From Steromphala cineraria (lineage: Eukaryota; Mollusca; Gastropoda; Trochida; Trochidae): 64,000 nt of DNA. Made by a program: the position numbers and the translations under genes. Location of the stretch: the NCBI GenBank assembly GCA_916613615.1, contig OU744727.1, forward strand, positions 3,440,593 through 3,504,592, in the 5' to 3' direction. The notes below the pieces were generated by a model. It had not been told where the DNA came from and ran no database searches. It was given only the letters and a program-made list of their open reading frames with translations. Shown piece after piece: positions 30,538 to 43,858 of the stretch (position 1 is the first letter of the stretch; every line of letters starts with the position of its first letter).

Positions 30538-33500
30538 AGTGAAAAAAAGCAAAAGTTGGCGTTATAAGACAACAGCAGCTAGACAGTTAAAGAGTTGACA
30601 GTAGAACATCACAAGGGCTGTGAGGTCACTGGGTGTAATTGATTGGCCCGACATACTATTGTCGGTACAATTCAATGATCATTTGCCTTCAATGTATATA
30701 CCATTTACATTAATGGTCAGATTCATCTTGTTTTATGAAAAGTTTACTGTCTTCACATATTTAATCTGTTTCATTGTGTATCTTAAACGAAAGGTAAAGG
30801 AATATAATACATTGATAGCTGAGTTAAAAAATGAAGTACTTGGACGTCCCTTTGAACACAGCATACAGATTGTTCCAAATTGGCAAAAACAAGTTTAACT
30901 TCTTTGAAGACAAACAACAAAGAAACGATAGTATGTTAACATTCTTAAATCGACAGTTTTATTCACAGGGGGTAAATGACCCTCTCGAAAAAGAATGTTC
31001 ATTCCTTATAAAGAACAAGAATTGTCTTCCTGCGTTGTAATTGTGTGCTGATTGTAGGTACATAATTTATAGCGATAGAGTTTGAATTGAATTATTGTCT
31101 TCTTGCCTTAAATAAATCAATTGTCAAAATGTAAAGTTTGATTTTGATGAAGAAGCTGGCGATTGTGTGTATAGATTAAGCCAACTTACCTCTTTTAGTT
31201 TTGATATTTCGTAAAAAAAAATTAAATTATCATAATGAACCAAAATCTGTTAGCTTTTTAAAGGGAGATGTATTAAAAGTTAATAATGCATTAAAGTTCA
31301 CTGACTAGCTATTAACAAATACTGCTTTACACTAATGGTTACACTGTTGAAAAGGTCATTCAAACCCTTTAGAAGCTTATGGATTTAAAAGCATAGCAGA
31401 AAGTTCTGCAGGTGCAAATCTTGAATAAGATAGCACTTGAAAGGTTATTTGGTTTAAATTGGATTTTAAGTACGATATATAATATTATACATCCAATACT
31501 CTTAACATCGCAATAAAAATGACATATATATGACAGATAATTGTTGTTACAAATCGTAGAACACCCTTACACCAAAAACTGACGTTTCATACAAATATAA
31601 GCACACTTTCAGTTTTATAGTGGCACTCAAATGAAAAGATGAAAGTTCTCAGGAATTAGATGAACGAAGATAAAGGAAACATGCATTCAGACCAAAGATG
31701 GTTGTTGTATTACCTTACAACATATATGTTTTGAAAAGAATAACTTGATACATTTTTCTTTTATGTAGATTCTATTCGTCGATTATATGCATTTGGTAAA
31801 TCTCGTAACTGTGACAAGGACTGCAAATCTCTGTTTGATGGTACTCGAAAATAATTAACGCTAATTGTACCACTACAACACCACATATGTCAATATTCGT
31901 GGAAATGAAGTACGAACGAACGACATTGCAAGGTTAGGTGCTGCTGTTTTCAAGTTTAAATTGATCGTCATGTATGCTTTAAGATCAATATGTTTACGTT
32001 AAAAAAATACACAAATCAAACTTGACTCTCCATATTCTTTATTAATGTACATTTGTTTGTTCAAAATCTTATCTAGAATGCAGATTGTCCAAATATATAT
32101 TTCTTATTTCAAAAAAGGTGATGAGTTTGTACCTACTTATAGAATAATGAGACGAGTGAAAGGCAATATGTGTAGTTTCTAAATTCCATCTTGTCATGTG
32201 AAATACAATTAGGAAAGATTGTCTAGGGTCAGTATCAGTAAATACATATGCAGCTAATAGAACACCTTGGGTACCAGACGGGACCCTATATTCCTGTACA
32301 ATTAACCTAGTTTGGTCTTTGTGTCAGAGACAATTTCGTTTAGTTTATTAACAAAGACGGAAATATATGAAAAAAGGCAAATTTGAAAATACATCATTTG
32401 AAACAATATACATGTAAACCTAAGTAGTCCTCTAGTGCAAAAGGATATGAGGAAGCAAATAGAACGCAGGCATACCATATTCTTCATAACTAAAAATTCA
32501 GCACCATAGCTGCGACTATAACTTCATTTTCGTTGCCATAAACATTCATCTGTCCCGTTTAATTGAAAGAATCAAGGATACATCAATGAAAGTTTAGACG
32601 TTTCTATTCAATATATTCTATCCTTCTATCCTATCTTACAGATTAACCTTCTTGAGTTAAGGAAACAATTTCCGTAAGTCATAGAGAGTCTGGATATTTC
32701 TATATCACAGTGACAGACAGTACAACGAGATGACTGTTCCTGTTCAAAGCAACAGGAGAACATACTCACAGACGAACATTCATGTAATGATGTAATGATC
32801 ATCATGTAATTATTGGTAGATTTATTGATGAAAACAGAAATCCACATCAATCACAAAGATATATAGTCTACTACATGAAAAGTTAGGTACTAGTATTGAC
32901 AACGTGTACTTCTTCTTAAGCTTAGAAACTTGTTCAGTAAATTTGAATGATAAGGTTATGACTTTAATGTGTTCATTTGTTATACAAGCCAAAGCAAGCA
33001 AAATGAAATGTCGACAATGTTACATTTACAAGTAGAAAGTACTATTGTTCACATACTTATGCAAACTGTTATGCCTTAGATGCAATAAATGCGGTAAAAT
33101 ATAGCAACAATGCGGTTGAATGTAATAAAAATGCAGTAAAATGTTAACACGAAATGTGCGCTGAATTGTAATACGATTTGCGGTAAATTATGATAAAATT
33201 GGTTCATATTGATGTACATTAAATCATAGAAGATGATTGTCAGTAGGATTCGCCAAACATGATAGAATCATCATTTAGATGATTTATTCACAACGTTGCG
33301 TTAGAAAAATAACCTTGGTTTGAAATGCTTATTTCTGAGCAATAAATAATCATAGTATACTCATGAACTTTTGTGAATTCTAAAGTGTTCATGGAAGGAA
33401 CTACTGTTACAATCAACACAATCTTACTGCTTTTGCACACTTACTTGACATCACAACCAACGCAAACGATCTTCAATATTTTAACAATGCAACGTCGGAT

Positions 33501-36500
33501 TAAGGTGAACATTTTCAAACTCCTTTTTGAAACAATATAATAATTTATTTGTATATTTTTGGCACTATTTTTATAACAGGAAATGAATCCAAGACTCCAT
33601 GAATTTACTGCTACTGATACTACAGCAGCTGAAAAGAAAGTTTGGTTATTGTAAGGCCAAAGGTCTGGTGTTACGATGGCATCTGTACATAGTCTCCTCA
33701 GCTACACCCCAGCTCCAGATGGCCTCCATGTGTGTCAATAGGAAAGTTTGAAAACATGACACTTAGTGTTCGTGGACGTTAACATATACTGTTATGTAAA
33801 GGGTTCTATTTCACTTATCTCATCTATTTTCTATATTTGATCGAGCTCCTTATATATTCAAATTTCTATTTACCAGTCAATAGTCAATATGGTTTGTGTA
33901 AGACAGTTTGTCGGATCAAGGTCACAATGAAAACTTGTGCTAAAGTGAAGAATGTCAGATGTGTTCTTATTCAGGGCTTCAATTCTCCTGAGCACCCTTC
34001 TTATCGGGGAAATATTCCCAACTAGTACAGACAGCAAGATCTGATTGATTGCAAAGCTTACAAAACAAACACTGGATATCCAACTTAAGTGCAGGTGTTT
34101 GACGTGAAGGTAATAAGAAGGAAACAGCTTATATTGAATTAAATAAATAACAAATATTTTTGTTTCACTGATAAACAACTGTGCTATGTTAAATACATTC
34201 GTTGTTTGACATGTGACAGGTTGTACTTCCTTATGACAAATTAAAGTTGTTTTGACTACTGATTGGTAAGTTAGTAGAAAGAAAATAGAAAATTTTGTCA
34301 TGTGAGAACGTTATGTTTCCTCATTAGTTGAAAATGTATTGATTTTCAAGCACTTATCCAAACATAGAGCTGAAAGGTGATAATTGAAAAAGTATCTTGA
34401 TTATGAAAGAGCCAGGACTAATCAACTAATGATTTCTCGTGTTCGAGAGACTAAAACGTTCATGTTTTGGTGGTTGAAAAATAAAGAGAAAAAAAATCTA
34501 TTTTCATTTTTACTTGAAGACCTTTTTCTGATGTTTAACATCCCCAACTCCTCTGTCAACACATTTATTATATTGCTTATGGTGTACATGTATATTTGTC
34601 AGCAAAGAAAGGTTTATATCAACTTAAAAAAACCCGAAACTTTTAATCGTCTCAACACTATCAATATCAAACGCTTTTACAATACAATTGAGTTTGTTTT
34701 CTATTTCTTATGAGTTTCATATCGTTTATCATAAAATTAGAACGTAACTGATGTAATTAATCCATATTGGTTAGTTTATTTATTTCATATTTTAAAGCAG
34801 CTCTGTGATTCCGAATGTGGTAGTTTTATAAATTGCCACTTCAAAACAATTTCAAATTGAGAATTTGATTTGATTTCAGTTTAAAAAAGTATGTCTACGC
34901 AACAATCAATCCACACACTTTTCACATGGAATATTTGTGAGCAATTTAAAGTTCACCAAAATTTCATATCGAAGGCTTAATCCTTATTCTTTCACAGCGC
35001 AGTACAAAATGAAGAGCAGAAAAAGACCCTGAAGAGTCATTTGGTGCTTGAGTTGACAAAATTAAAAGTGACCTTTGACAATGTCCTTGTCAGAATGTTA
35101 ATCAGTGCGTTAATGTCAACACCAACACGTTCTTTTAACGTAATCGAATGCCACATTACTAATATCATTACACTTGGAGGTGGGTTAGTCCATTGAGCAA
35201 CTACATCACAGTTTCATTTATCAAATAGGAGTTGGCAATTCTATTTGATGTTTCTCAACATTTTAAGATAGAAATGGATTATTTGTTGATCTTTCATTGA
35301 CATTTGTGTCTATTGGTTCATTATGGTTCTTCTATTTCTTTCCTTTGTTGGAAAACTTATTCAAACAGCGTGGCAAGACAATTTTATCATATCATTAGCC
35401 ATTGAAGTACATTCTAAACTAAATTCTAGTTCCAAATATGTTGCAATACTGTGTCCAAAAGACATAAAACTCCTAGACCTGAACCTCTGCCTCAAATAAA
35501 CATTTTGCATAACCCAAAACATATCATATATAGTGATACAATACTTACACCACTAGGGAAAGTTATGTTCATTGTTCTGACATATGGTTTTTCTGAAAAA
35601 CCTCAACTCATCTCTGTTATTTCCATGTATTGAGGTCGGTTATTGTGGCAATGCTAACGACCGCGGAGGTTTTTGTATTTGACCCGACATTTTTTTCACG
35701 GGCAGATACCTTACATCCTTGGCTACGCCTTGAACTTAATATCTTTGCCTCGAGTCAATATTCGAAAATTCAGAATGTAAGTTGGTTTGTCTAAATTTTA
35801 TGAAGCAATAACTACCTCATTCGTACGCATAACCAATATAACCAACATAAATAACTCATCAAAAGAATACACAATAATCTTTTTAATCATTTCATTGAAT
35901 TGAAGGTCTTTTAAAGTACATGTTTCGACAATTGTTTCGTGATTGTGTTCCATCCTGCATGAGAGGGGCGCTATTGGTAGTCATCTCTCCATCAATAGAA
36001 TATAATGTCACCTCGTTTTATAGTTTAGGAAAGGCATTTTATTAGTTAAAGTGTGCGTAGATTCAAAGACTCATTTGCTACCAATATTCGAATGATTAGT
36101 GTTTTCCTGACCTTTTCTTAATTTTTTAGAGCTAGATATATTATCCGATATAGTTTCAACGAAAGTCATGAACACTTCTATCAAGAGAACTAAAATTTTA
36201 ACCTTTATATTTCACTTATTGACTATCATTGTTCTCAATGTCTTGAATAAGTGACAAAGCATGTTATACGTTAAACATATTTTGAATTGACATATCATTA
36301 AAATCTATATGTCGATTGACAGAAATGAATAAAATTGTTTTATTGACATATCTCCTAATTATTAAAATTTTCGTTAACAACAGTTTACAAACGTTAGAAT
36401 CAATTGGCTCGCCAGTCGCTACATTATCCCGTTCTAAATTTAATCTTTATAACTATATGACCAGCAATTCACAACAATGCTCACCTTCATTGTTGTTTTC

Positions 36501-38364
36501 TGTGTTGGAAGACGTTGTCTAAAACGTCAACACAATGCAAGATCTGCTTCGTCCTTCAGTTTCACAAGATCATTATAAAAATACCAGAATTGTAATCCTA
36601 CTTATCACTAACTCCACTTCCATGACTTCCAACAAGTCCCAAATGAATTGCGTCGAATGACAGTTGTCGTGTGACCACCTGTTGACAGACAATCTCATGT
36701 TTGATTAGATAAAGAGAGAAATAAGAGGAACAATTCATCCAACTTAAGCAGTTTTCACCGCAGTATTTTGAATATGAACTGATATTTCTAAACATGTAAG
36801 TAAGATAAAAGTATCCTAGAAACACTTGGAAGAACTACACTTGATTAATAAGGCAGGACTAATTAGGATATAGCCTTTTTAGAATCCCCATTTGCCAAGG
36901 AGTCATCACACAACTTTTTAGCACTCTAGACCTTTTGGGCCTGGAGAAGAAGATTAAACTAGATTTCTATGGTCTTGACCCCTGTGACTCCATTTTGGGA
37001 CAAGAACTTTCCGAAGACAAAACTTTCCGTCTTACTGTCACTTTGACTTTTCTCCGACTGTTCCCTTAACCTTGTGGTCTTTTTCCAACCTGATCTGTCC
37101 TCTCTCTTTTCATTCACGTTTTGAATATCTGACATGTTGCTGAATACTCAGAAAGCCACAGCTTTTTTATTAAGAAGCAATCCAAGTTCACATTCAGTAA
37201 AAATGCAATAACCAACCAAAACGTTTTCATCTCAAAGAACTTTCAGAAGAACTCGATCCTTAAAATACAGTTCTTTGTGAATAAAGATATTTCTATTTGT
37301 ATATTTTACATTCAACTAAATGGAACGATTATTTCCATAAGGGGTGGAGTCTTGAAAGTATTTAAAGTCTTGTTCAAATATCTCTGTTTAACTATTATAA
37401 ATAGGGAAATCTATTTCAGTCTTGGAAAACTCTAATCGTTTAAGAAAAACTATCAATTACTTTAAAGTTCAAGTGACAATACCCCGGAACTCTCAGTAAT
37501 TATTTGAATACCTTGGAGAAATCATGATCATCTGGCTTTTTTAATTGGCCTTTCAGAAGTGATGCTGCTGTACAACTCAAGTGTTGATAAAATTTAGTTG
37601 GCATTTCTAAATCAAAACGGTCTTAAAGAGCCACTCTGGGATTTTCAGGACATGTTATTCCGCTTTGGCACGAATCTAAAGGTTATGTAAGAAAAAATAC
37701 AATTGATCTAAAGTTTCTACTGGTTTTCCATGAGCATCTTTTAAAAAAGCTCCTGCATGCCTTAGATAACTTTTCGAAACGTGCACGACTGTCACTGTCA
37801 TATCTTCTCTCATTATCTAAAGGTATATTTTTACCAACAAGTGATAATTCTTCAACAAATGACACAATTGATAGAATTTGATATCTGTATCTCATTCACT
37901 TTACTGAAGGAGTGGCTCTTTAACCATGAGCTTTTATTCAACTGTTATTGTACAGTGAATGTGAATGTAAAAAAACTAGTGTCCAAAAGAAACGGTACCA
38001 ACTCAAAAGATAATTCAATCCATGGGTGATAGAAATGGCTGAAACAAAGTTACATGATTTCTCCAGAGGCCAACTTTCTTTGATGTAAAATTGTAAAACT
38101 TTATCGTTTCATATTTGCAAGAAGCACAGCTTTAAAAAAACGCATTGATTTGGAATCTCCTTAAGTAGGCGAGGTAGCAGAGAGAACTCTTTTGCTTGTT
38201 TTAAAAAGTCCTACAGTAAAGATGCATCAACAAATTAATGTGAAATATAGTGCATTAAGTCGGCAACATAGTTTTCATAACATAACTTCAATAAGTTATT
38301 CATTTTGAACTTAAAGGCCTAACATAAAATGTGTGTTTAAACAGCCAAAAAATCCAAGTTTCCA
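30538..38364. repeat. Large tandem unit A
   Basis: First of four related 7-8 kb blocks. Landmarks shared with B and C include the AGGTCACTGGGTGTAATTGA block (30630), GGACGTCCCTTTGAACACAG (30842), CACAGGGGGTAAATGACCCT (30965) and the CAGTATCAGTAAATACATATG block (32230). Also shared are the ACAGTACAACGAGAT block (32718), GACATGTGACAGGTTGTACT (34208), the TGACCTTTGACAATGTCC block (35070), the CCAAGTTCACATTCAGTAAA block (37183) and the AGAAGTGATGCTGCTGTACA block (37555). No ORF is conserved among the copies. Unit A lacks the MITE that B and C carry (site about 31530) and is cut short at its right end where B begins. Confidence 0.85.
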
Positions 38365-39799
38365 AATTCATCCAATGGTTATTTTGGTCGAGGGTGAAAA
38401 ACCCTGCACGCTATGATTAGTTACTTCATTAGGAGTAAAGAAAACCAAAAGTTGCCGTTATAAGACTACAGCAACTGGACAGTTAAACAGTTGACAGTAG
38501 AAACATCACAAGGGCTGTGAGGTCACTGGGTGTGATTGATTGGCCCTGCATACTGTACACTATTGTCGGTATAATTCAATGATCAGTTGCCTACTATGAA
38601 CATGACATTCACATTAGTGTCCATATTAATCTTGTTTAATGAAAGATTTAATGTCCTTACATATTTTATCCTTTTCATTATATATCTTGAAATAAAGGTG
38701 AGGGAATATAATACAATGATAGTTTGAATTAAAAAAGAAGTAATTGGACGTCCCTTTGAACACAACACACAGATTGTTCCAAATTGGCAAAAACAAGTTG
38801 AACTTCTTTGAAGTCAGAAAACAAAGAAAGCAATAGTATGTTAACATTCTTAAATCGACAGTTTTATTCACAGGGGGTAAATGACCCTCTCGAAAAAGAT
38901 TGTTCATTCCTTGTTAAGAACCAGAATAATCCTCCTGGGTTGTAATTGTGTACTAATTGTAGGTAAATAATTGATAGCGACAGCGTTAGAATTTAATAAT
39001 TTCCTTCTTGGCTTAACTACAGCGACTACCAAAATGTAAGGTTTGATTATTGATGAAGAAACTGACAAACGTGTGTGTTGTTTATGAAAATTAACCTCTT
39101 TCAGTTTTGAAATTGCGTAAAAAAATATCAGAAAAAACAAAATCTGTTTGATTTGTTAAATGAAATGCATTAAATGTAATGCCATAAACTTTCCTGACTG
39201 GCTTTTGCCTTCAAACAATGTGATGTGTAAAAATTTACATTTTTAATTTGTTGAATAATAATCATTTTATAATTTCTTGCTATATCATTTGCTGACATAC
39301 AAGCTAAATAAGTTCAACAAAACATTTTAACGGCTACTGAACCCAGAAAGTTTCATTTGTACATACTTCCAAAAAATCTTAAATAACCTTTAAACATCGG
39401 TTTGGTTGCATTAAAAATCTTGAAATCACTGTGTTGTCACCATCGAATGAAAATCCAGCAGAGATCGAGATAAAGAATGGAGTAAGATCAAATGCAGATT
39501 GGTAGGCATTTCATTTGGAGAGGACTGTAAAGAAATTAATTTTATATTACTTTTCATAAGTTCTGTGTGTTGAAAAGTATTGAAAGTATTTAACCTAAAC
39601 CACACGACAGCAACTGCTTAATCTTAATCTTTTGCTGTAATGGATAAAAAGGCATAGGGGAAAGTTTTGCAGGTGAAAGTATTGAATGAGATAGAACTTT
39701 AATTGACATTTGGTTTCATTCAATTCTAAATACGACATATAAAAATATAAATAAAAAACTTAACATCGCAATAAAAAGGACATGTTTATGATAGATAAT

Positions 39800-40044
39800 A
39801 AACTAAAATTCAAAAGAAACGTCCCCTTTTGTTTTTTCACACACATAAAAAATCACGAAAGATAATTAAAAAATGACACCATTCTTATATATGCCAAGGC
39901 ACTATCTGAAGAAACACATCACTTAAACGCACAGAATGCAGTGGTTAAGGTACACAAATATCGTTTTGTAATATTTTTTGTTCTATCAAGAATCGAGAAT
40001 CGAGAATCAAATATAGAGGGGACGTTTCTTTTGGATTTTAGTTT
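39800..40044. mobile_element. MITE with ~28-bp terminal inverted repeats
   Basis: Ends AAACTAAAATTCAAAAGAAA and its near-perfect complement with GGGGACGTTTC, 245 bp apart, no ORF. A shortened relative lies at 47167-47324 in unit C. The matching point in unit A (about 31530) has no insertion. Confidence 0.75.
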
Positions 40045-40212
40045 AGTTGTTGAAAATGGAAGAACACCCTTACACCATAACCTGACGTTTCATATCAATA
40101 TTAGCACACATTTTTAGTTTTATATTGGCACTAAAATGAAGAAAAAATGAAAGCACTAAAATGAAGCAAAAATTAAAGCTCTCATTAATTAGATGAACGA
40201 AGATAAAGGAAA

Positions 40213-40933
40213 TGGTAATAAAATAGGTACCGTCTGTCCGTCTGTTACACTTTGTGTCCGGCTCATAACTTTCTAACTCATCAACCATTTCAATTCAAAT
40301 TTGTCATGGAAATGACGAAACATGTATTAATGTGTCATGAGTAACAATTTTCTGAAAATCTACATAAAATATCAGGATTTTGGAGAAAAAATGGTAAATT
40401 TGTAAGAAATCTGTTACAAGTCCTGTCCGGCTCACAACTTCTAAACTTATCATCACATTTGGATCAAATTTGATATGAAGATACATAATCATATGAAGGT
40501 GTGTCATGAAGAACAATTTTGAAAATATTTTTGTAACTGTTTACCTTCTTTGGCAAAAATGAGGACTCTGTTGGAAAACTGTTTTAAGTCCTGTCCGGCT
40601 CACAACTTCTAAACTAATCATCACATTTGGATCATATTTGATATTAAGATAAATAATAGTCTGAAGGTGTGTCATAAAGAACAATTTTAAAAATATGTTT
40701 GTTTTCATATGATCAAATTAAAATTTCAGATCAAAATACATAATTTTATTTGTTTGATTTTAATTTTGTCGGTTTACTCGAATTATGCCCAACAGTGGTA
40801 TCAGTGGTAAAGTTGGTATTTAGTTTTTTGATTAGAACAGTTTCCTTCATATCCTGGAAATTTTTTGTTATTTTGTGTGACAAGAATTAAACAGATATAT
40901 TGATAAGGAAAACCTGGACCATGTCAGCTTCTA
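40213..40933. repeat. Unit-B-specific block with three ~168-bp tandem repeats
   Basis: Three successive copies of a sequence with TCCTGTCCGGCTCACAACTT, CATCACATTTGGATCA and GGTGTGTCATGAAGAACAA start near 40250 (diverged), 40422 and 40590. This replaces the ~350 bp that A and C have at the same position. It starts near a CCGTCTGTCCGTCTG run. Confidence 0.75.
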
Positions 40934-43707
40934 GTTAATGTTCATTTGTCTGTTCAAAATCTAACCTTGAATGCAGCTTGTCCAAATTAGATTTCTTATT
41001 TAAAAAAAAGGTGATGAGTTTGTACCTATTTATAGAATAATGAGACGAGTGAAAGGCAATATGTGTAGTTTCTAAATTCCATCTTGTTATGTGAAATACA
41101 ATTAGGAAAGATTGTCTAGGGTCAGTATCTATAAATACATATGCAGCTAATAGAACACCTTGAGTACCAGCCGGTACGCTATGATTCCTGTACAATTAAC
41201 CTAGTTTGGTCTCTGTGTCAGAGACAGTAACGTTGAGTTATATTAACAAAGAGGACAATGAATGTAAAAAAACAAATTTGAAAATGCATTTTTTATTCTC
41301 ATTTCATTTCAAACCATATAAACCTAATAAGCCTCTGGTCCAAAAGTGTATGAGGAAGCCAATAGAAGAGCAGGCCACAACCTAGGATTTAGCACCATAG
41401 CTGTTACTTCACTTTCGTTGCCATAAACAATCTTCTGTCCTGTTTAACTGAAAGAATCAATGATGCATCAATGATAGTAAAGACGTTTCTTTTCAATCTA
41501 TCGTTTACTTCTATCCTATCTTACAGATTAACCTTCTTGAATTAAGGAAGCAATTTCTGGAGATTTGTATACCACAGTGACAGACAGTACAACGAGATCA
41601 CTGTTCCAGTTTAAAGCAACAGGAGTAGATACTCAAAGACGAACATTCGTGTAATGATGTAATGATCATCTTCATGTAATTATTGGTAGATTTATTGCTG
41701 AACACAGAAATCCACATCAATCACAAAGAGCATATTGTCTACTAAACATGAATATTTTGGTGGATATATTGACAGTGTGTGCTTCTTTTTAAGTGAATTT
41801 TATCTGTGTTGTGAATGATAAGATCATGACTTTAAGGTGATCATTCAGTCAAAGCAAGCAAAGTGCAATCTTACATTCACAAGTGAAAAGTACAAGAGTT
41901 TACACAAGGAATCAAATTGTTATGGTAAAGATGCAAAAACATAAGTCATCCAACTTAGAAGACAGATGTCTGAGGTGAAGGTATTAAGAAAAGAAAGAGC
42001 CCTTATTTGATCAAATTACTCTATTTCCAAATCTTTCTGTTTGGCTGATAAACAATCTTAAATACGTTCTGATTTCACATGTGGCAAAATGGGTTTAATT
42101 GGTCAAAGTATAGAATAACAAATGATTTTTGAAAATGAAAATTTATTTTTGTCATCTGAGAACATTTTGTTTCCTAATTACTTGAAAATCTATTGATTGT
42201 CAGCCACTCATACAAAAAGAGACACTCAACTGATGATGTCTTGTGTTCTTGAGAGAGAACGGTGAACGTTTTAAGATGATGTTTTATTTGAATTGTTCAT
42301 TAATTAGCATAACAAGGACTATATCGTCTCTCTCCATAAAATTGGTTCAAGGAAACACCAATATTGTTCCTTTTGTGAAAAGAAAATTGAAACTCTTAAA
42401 CGTTTTGAAAACTCTAAGTTAGAGAATGAATCTATTAATCTGTACGATGGTGACTGATCTCAAAGTTGAGGCTACTCTGTTATTCTTTTTACTTTGAGCC
42501 CCAACTCTGATAATTAACACCCCCCTGCCTCCTCCGTCAACACAAATATTACAGAATTTATTTATACTTTCAAAATATCAAGTTTATAACATGATTTTTT
42601 CAAAAATGTAATAGAATCATGAGACCACCTGACGATTTAAAAAGTTATCATCATAAAAATACTGCCGTCGGCAAGTTATGCAATTTCTTAAGTATTTTGA
42701 AATATTTTGTGCTCACTCGAATGCAAAAACAATTTACCAAATGATGATAGGGGATGACCGAATGTTTTCTTGACACTATGACGTCATTTTAAAAAGGAAT
42801 AATAATAATCCGTAAAAACCTAATGTCAAGACTATTTTTATCATTTCAAGTACATTTGATGGACTATAATATAATTGATAACAAAAAAACTGCCAAAATA
42901 TAACAACAAAGTGATGTAACAACGTTAACTATCAGTCATAAGTAAGGAATTTATGATAATGGAATGACAAAATAGTGTACTAATTTAACCGCGTAAATAG
43001 GTGTCAATGTCATAACATGACTGTTAAATTGCATTAGGCTAAATTTTTCTCAGTGAGTGGGTGAGCCTTTGTCGCAGTAAAAGCAATGCGTATACTTTTG
43101 TGCTTAATGACAACACCAATGTCGTAAAAAATTACCGTAAGTGAGTTCGATTTCTGGGCCCCATCTCTCATTAAAAGACAGTTGTCTCAACACTATTAAT
43201 AGCAAACACATTTTCAATATTATTTATTTTGTTATTGTGTTTCTTATGTCTTCCATATTGTTTATAGACACATTCATAAACTTAGAATGTAAATGATATA
43301 TTTGTCGAGTATCAGTTAGTCTATTAATTACATATTTTAAAGCAGCTCTGTGACTCCGAATGTAAAGTTTGAGCTTGAGTTGAAGAAATTTAAAGTGATC
43401 TTTGACAATGTCCTTGTCAGAATGTTAATCAGTACGTTAATGTCAACACATTGTTTTTACATAATCGAATGCCACATAACTAATCTCATTACGTCTGGAG
43501 ATGGGTTAGTCCATTGACACTACTTCAGATGTTTTCTCAACATATTTAGATAGAATTGAAATATTTGTTGATCTTTCATTGACATTTGTGTCTATTGGTT
43601 CATTAGAATTCTTCTATTTCTTTAATTTGTTGGAAAACTAATTCAAACAACGTGGCAAGACAATTTCATAATATAATTAGCCAAAATGAGATTGACAATT
43701 CCATATA

Positions 43708-43858
43708 CAGTAGAACATGGATATAACGAAGTCAAAGGGACCAAGGAAATTACTTTGCTATATCAGGTGCTCGATACTCGCGTTTGGCTGCCATACATAA
43801 GACTTTTGATAGGATTTAAAAGCTTGTTCGCTATATCCAAGTTTTCTGTTTTCTACTG
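43708..43858. mobile_element. pogo/Tigger-like MITE
   Basis: CAGTAGAACATGGATATAAC at one end and a ...ATATCC...TTCTACTG end at the other, flanked by TA on both sides (43706-43707, 43859-43860). Terminal CAGTA...TACTG with TA duplication is the Tc1/mariner-pogo pattern. It is 151 bp and the short ORF inside is accidental. Confidence 0.7.

Noticed and set aside
35069..35082. TGACCTTTGACA as a nuclear receptor DR1 site repeated in the large units
   Set aside because: Only A and C keep the full motif; B and D have changes in the half sites, so conservation does not favour it.
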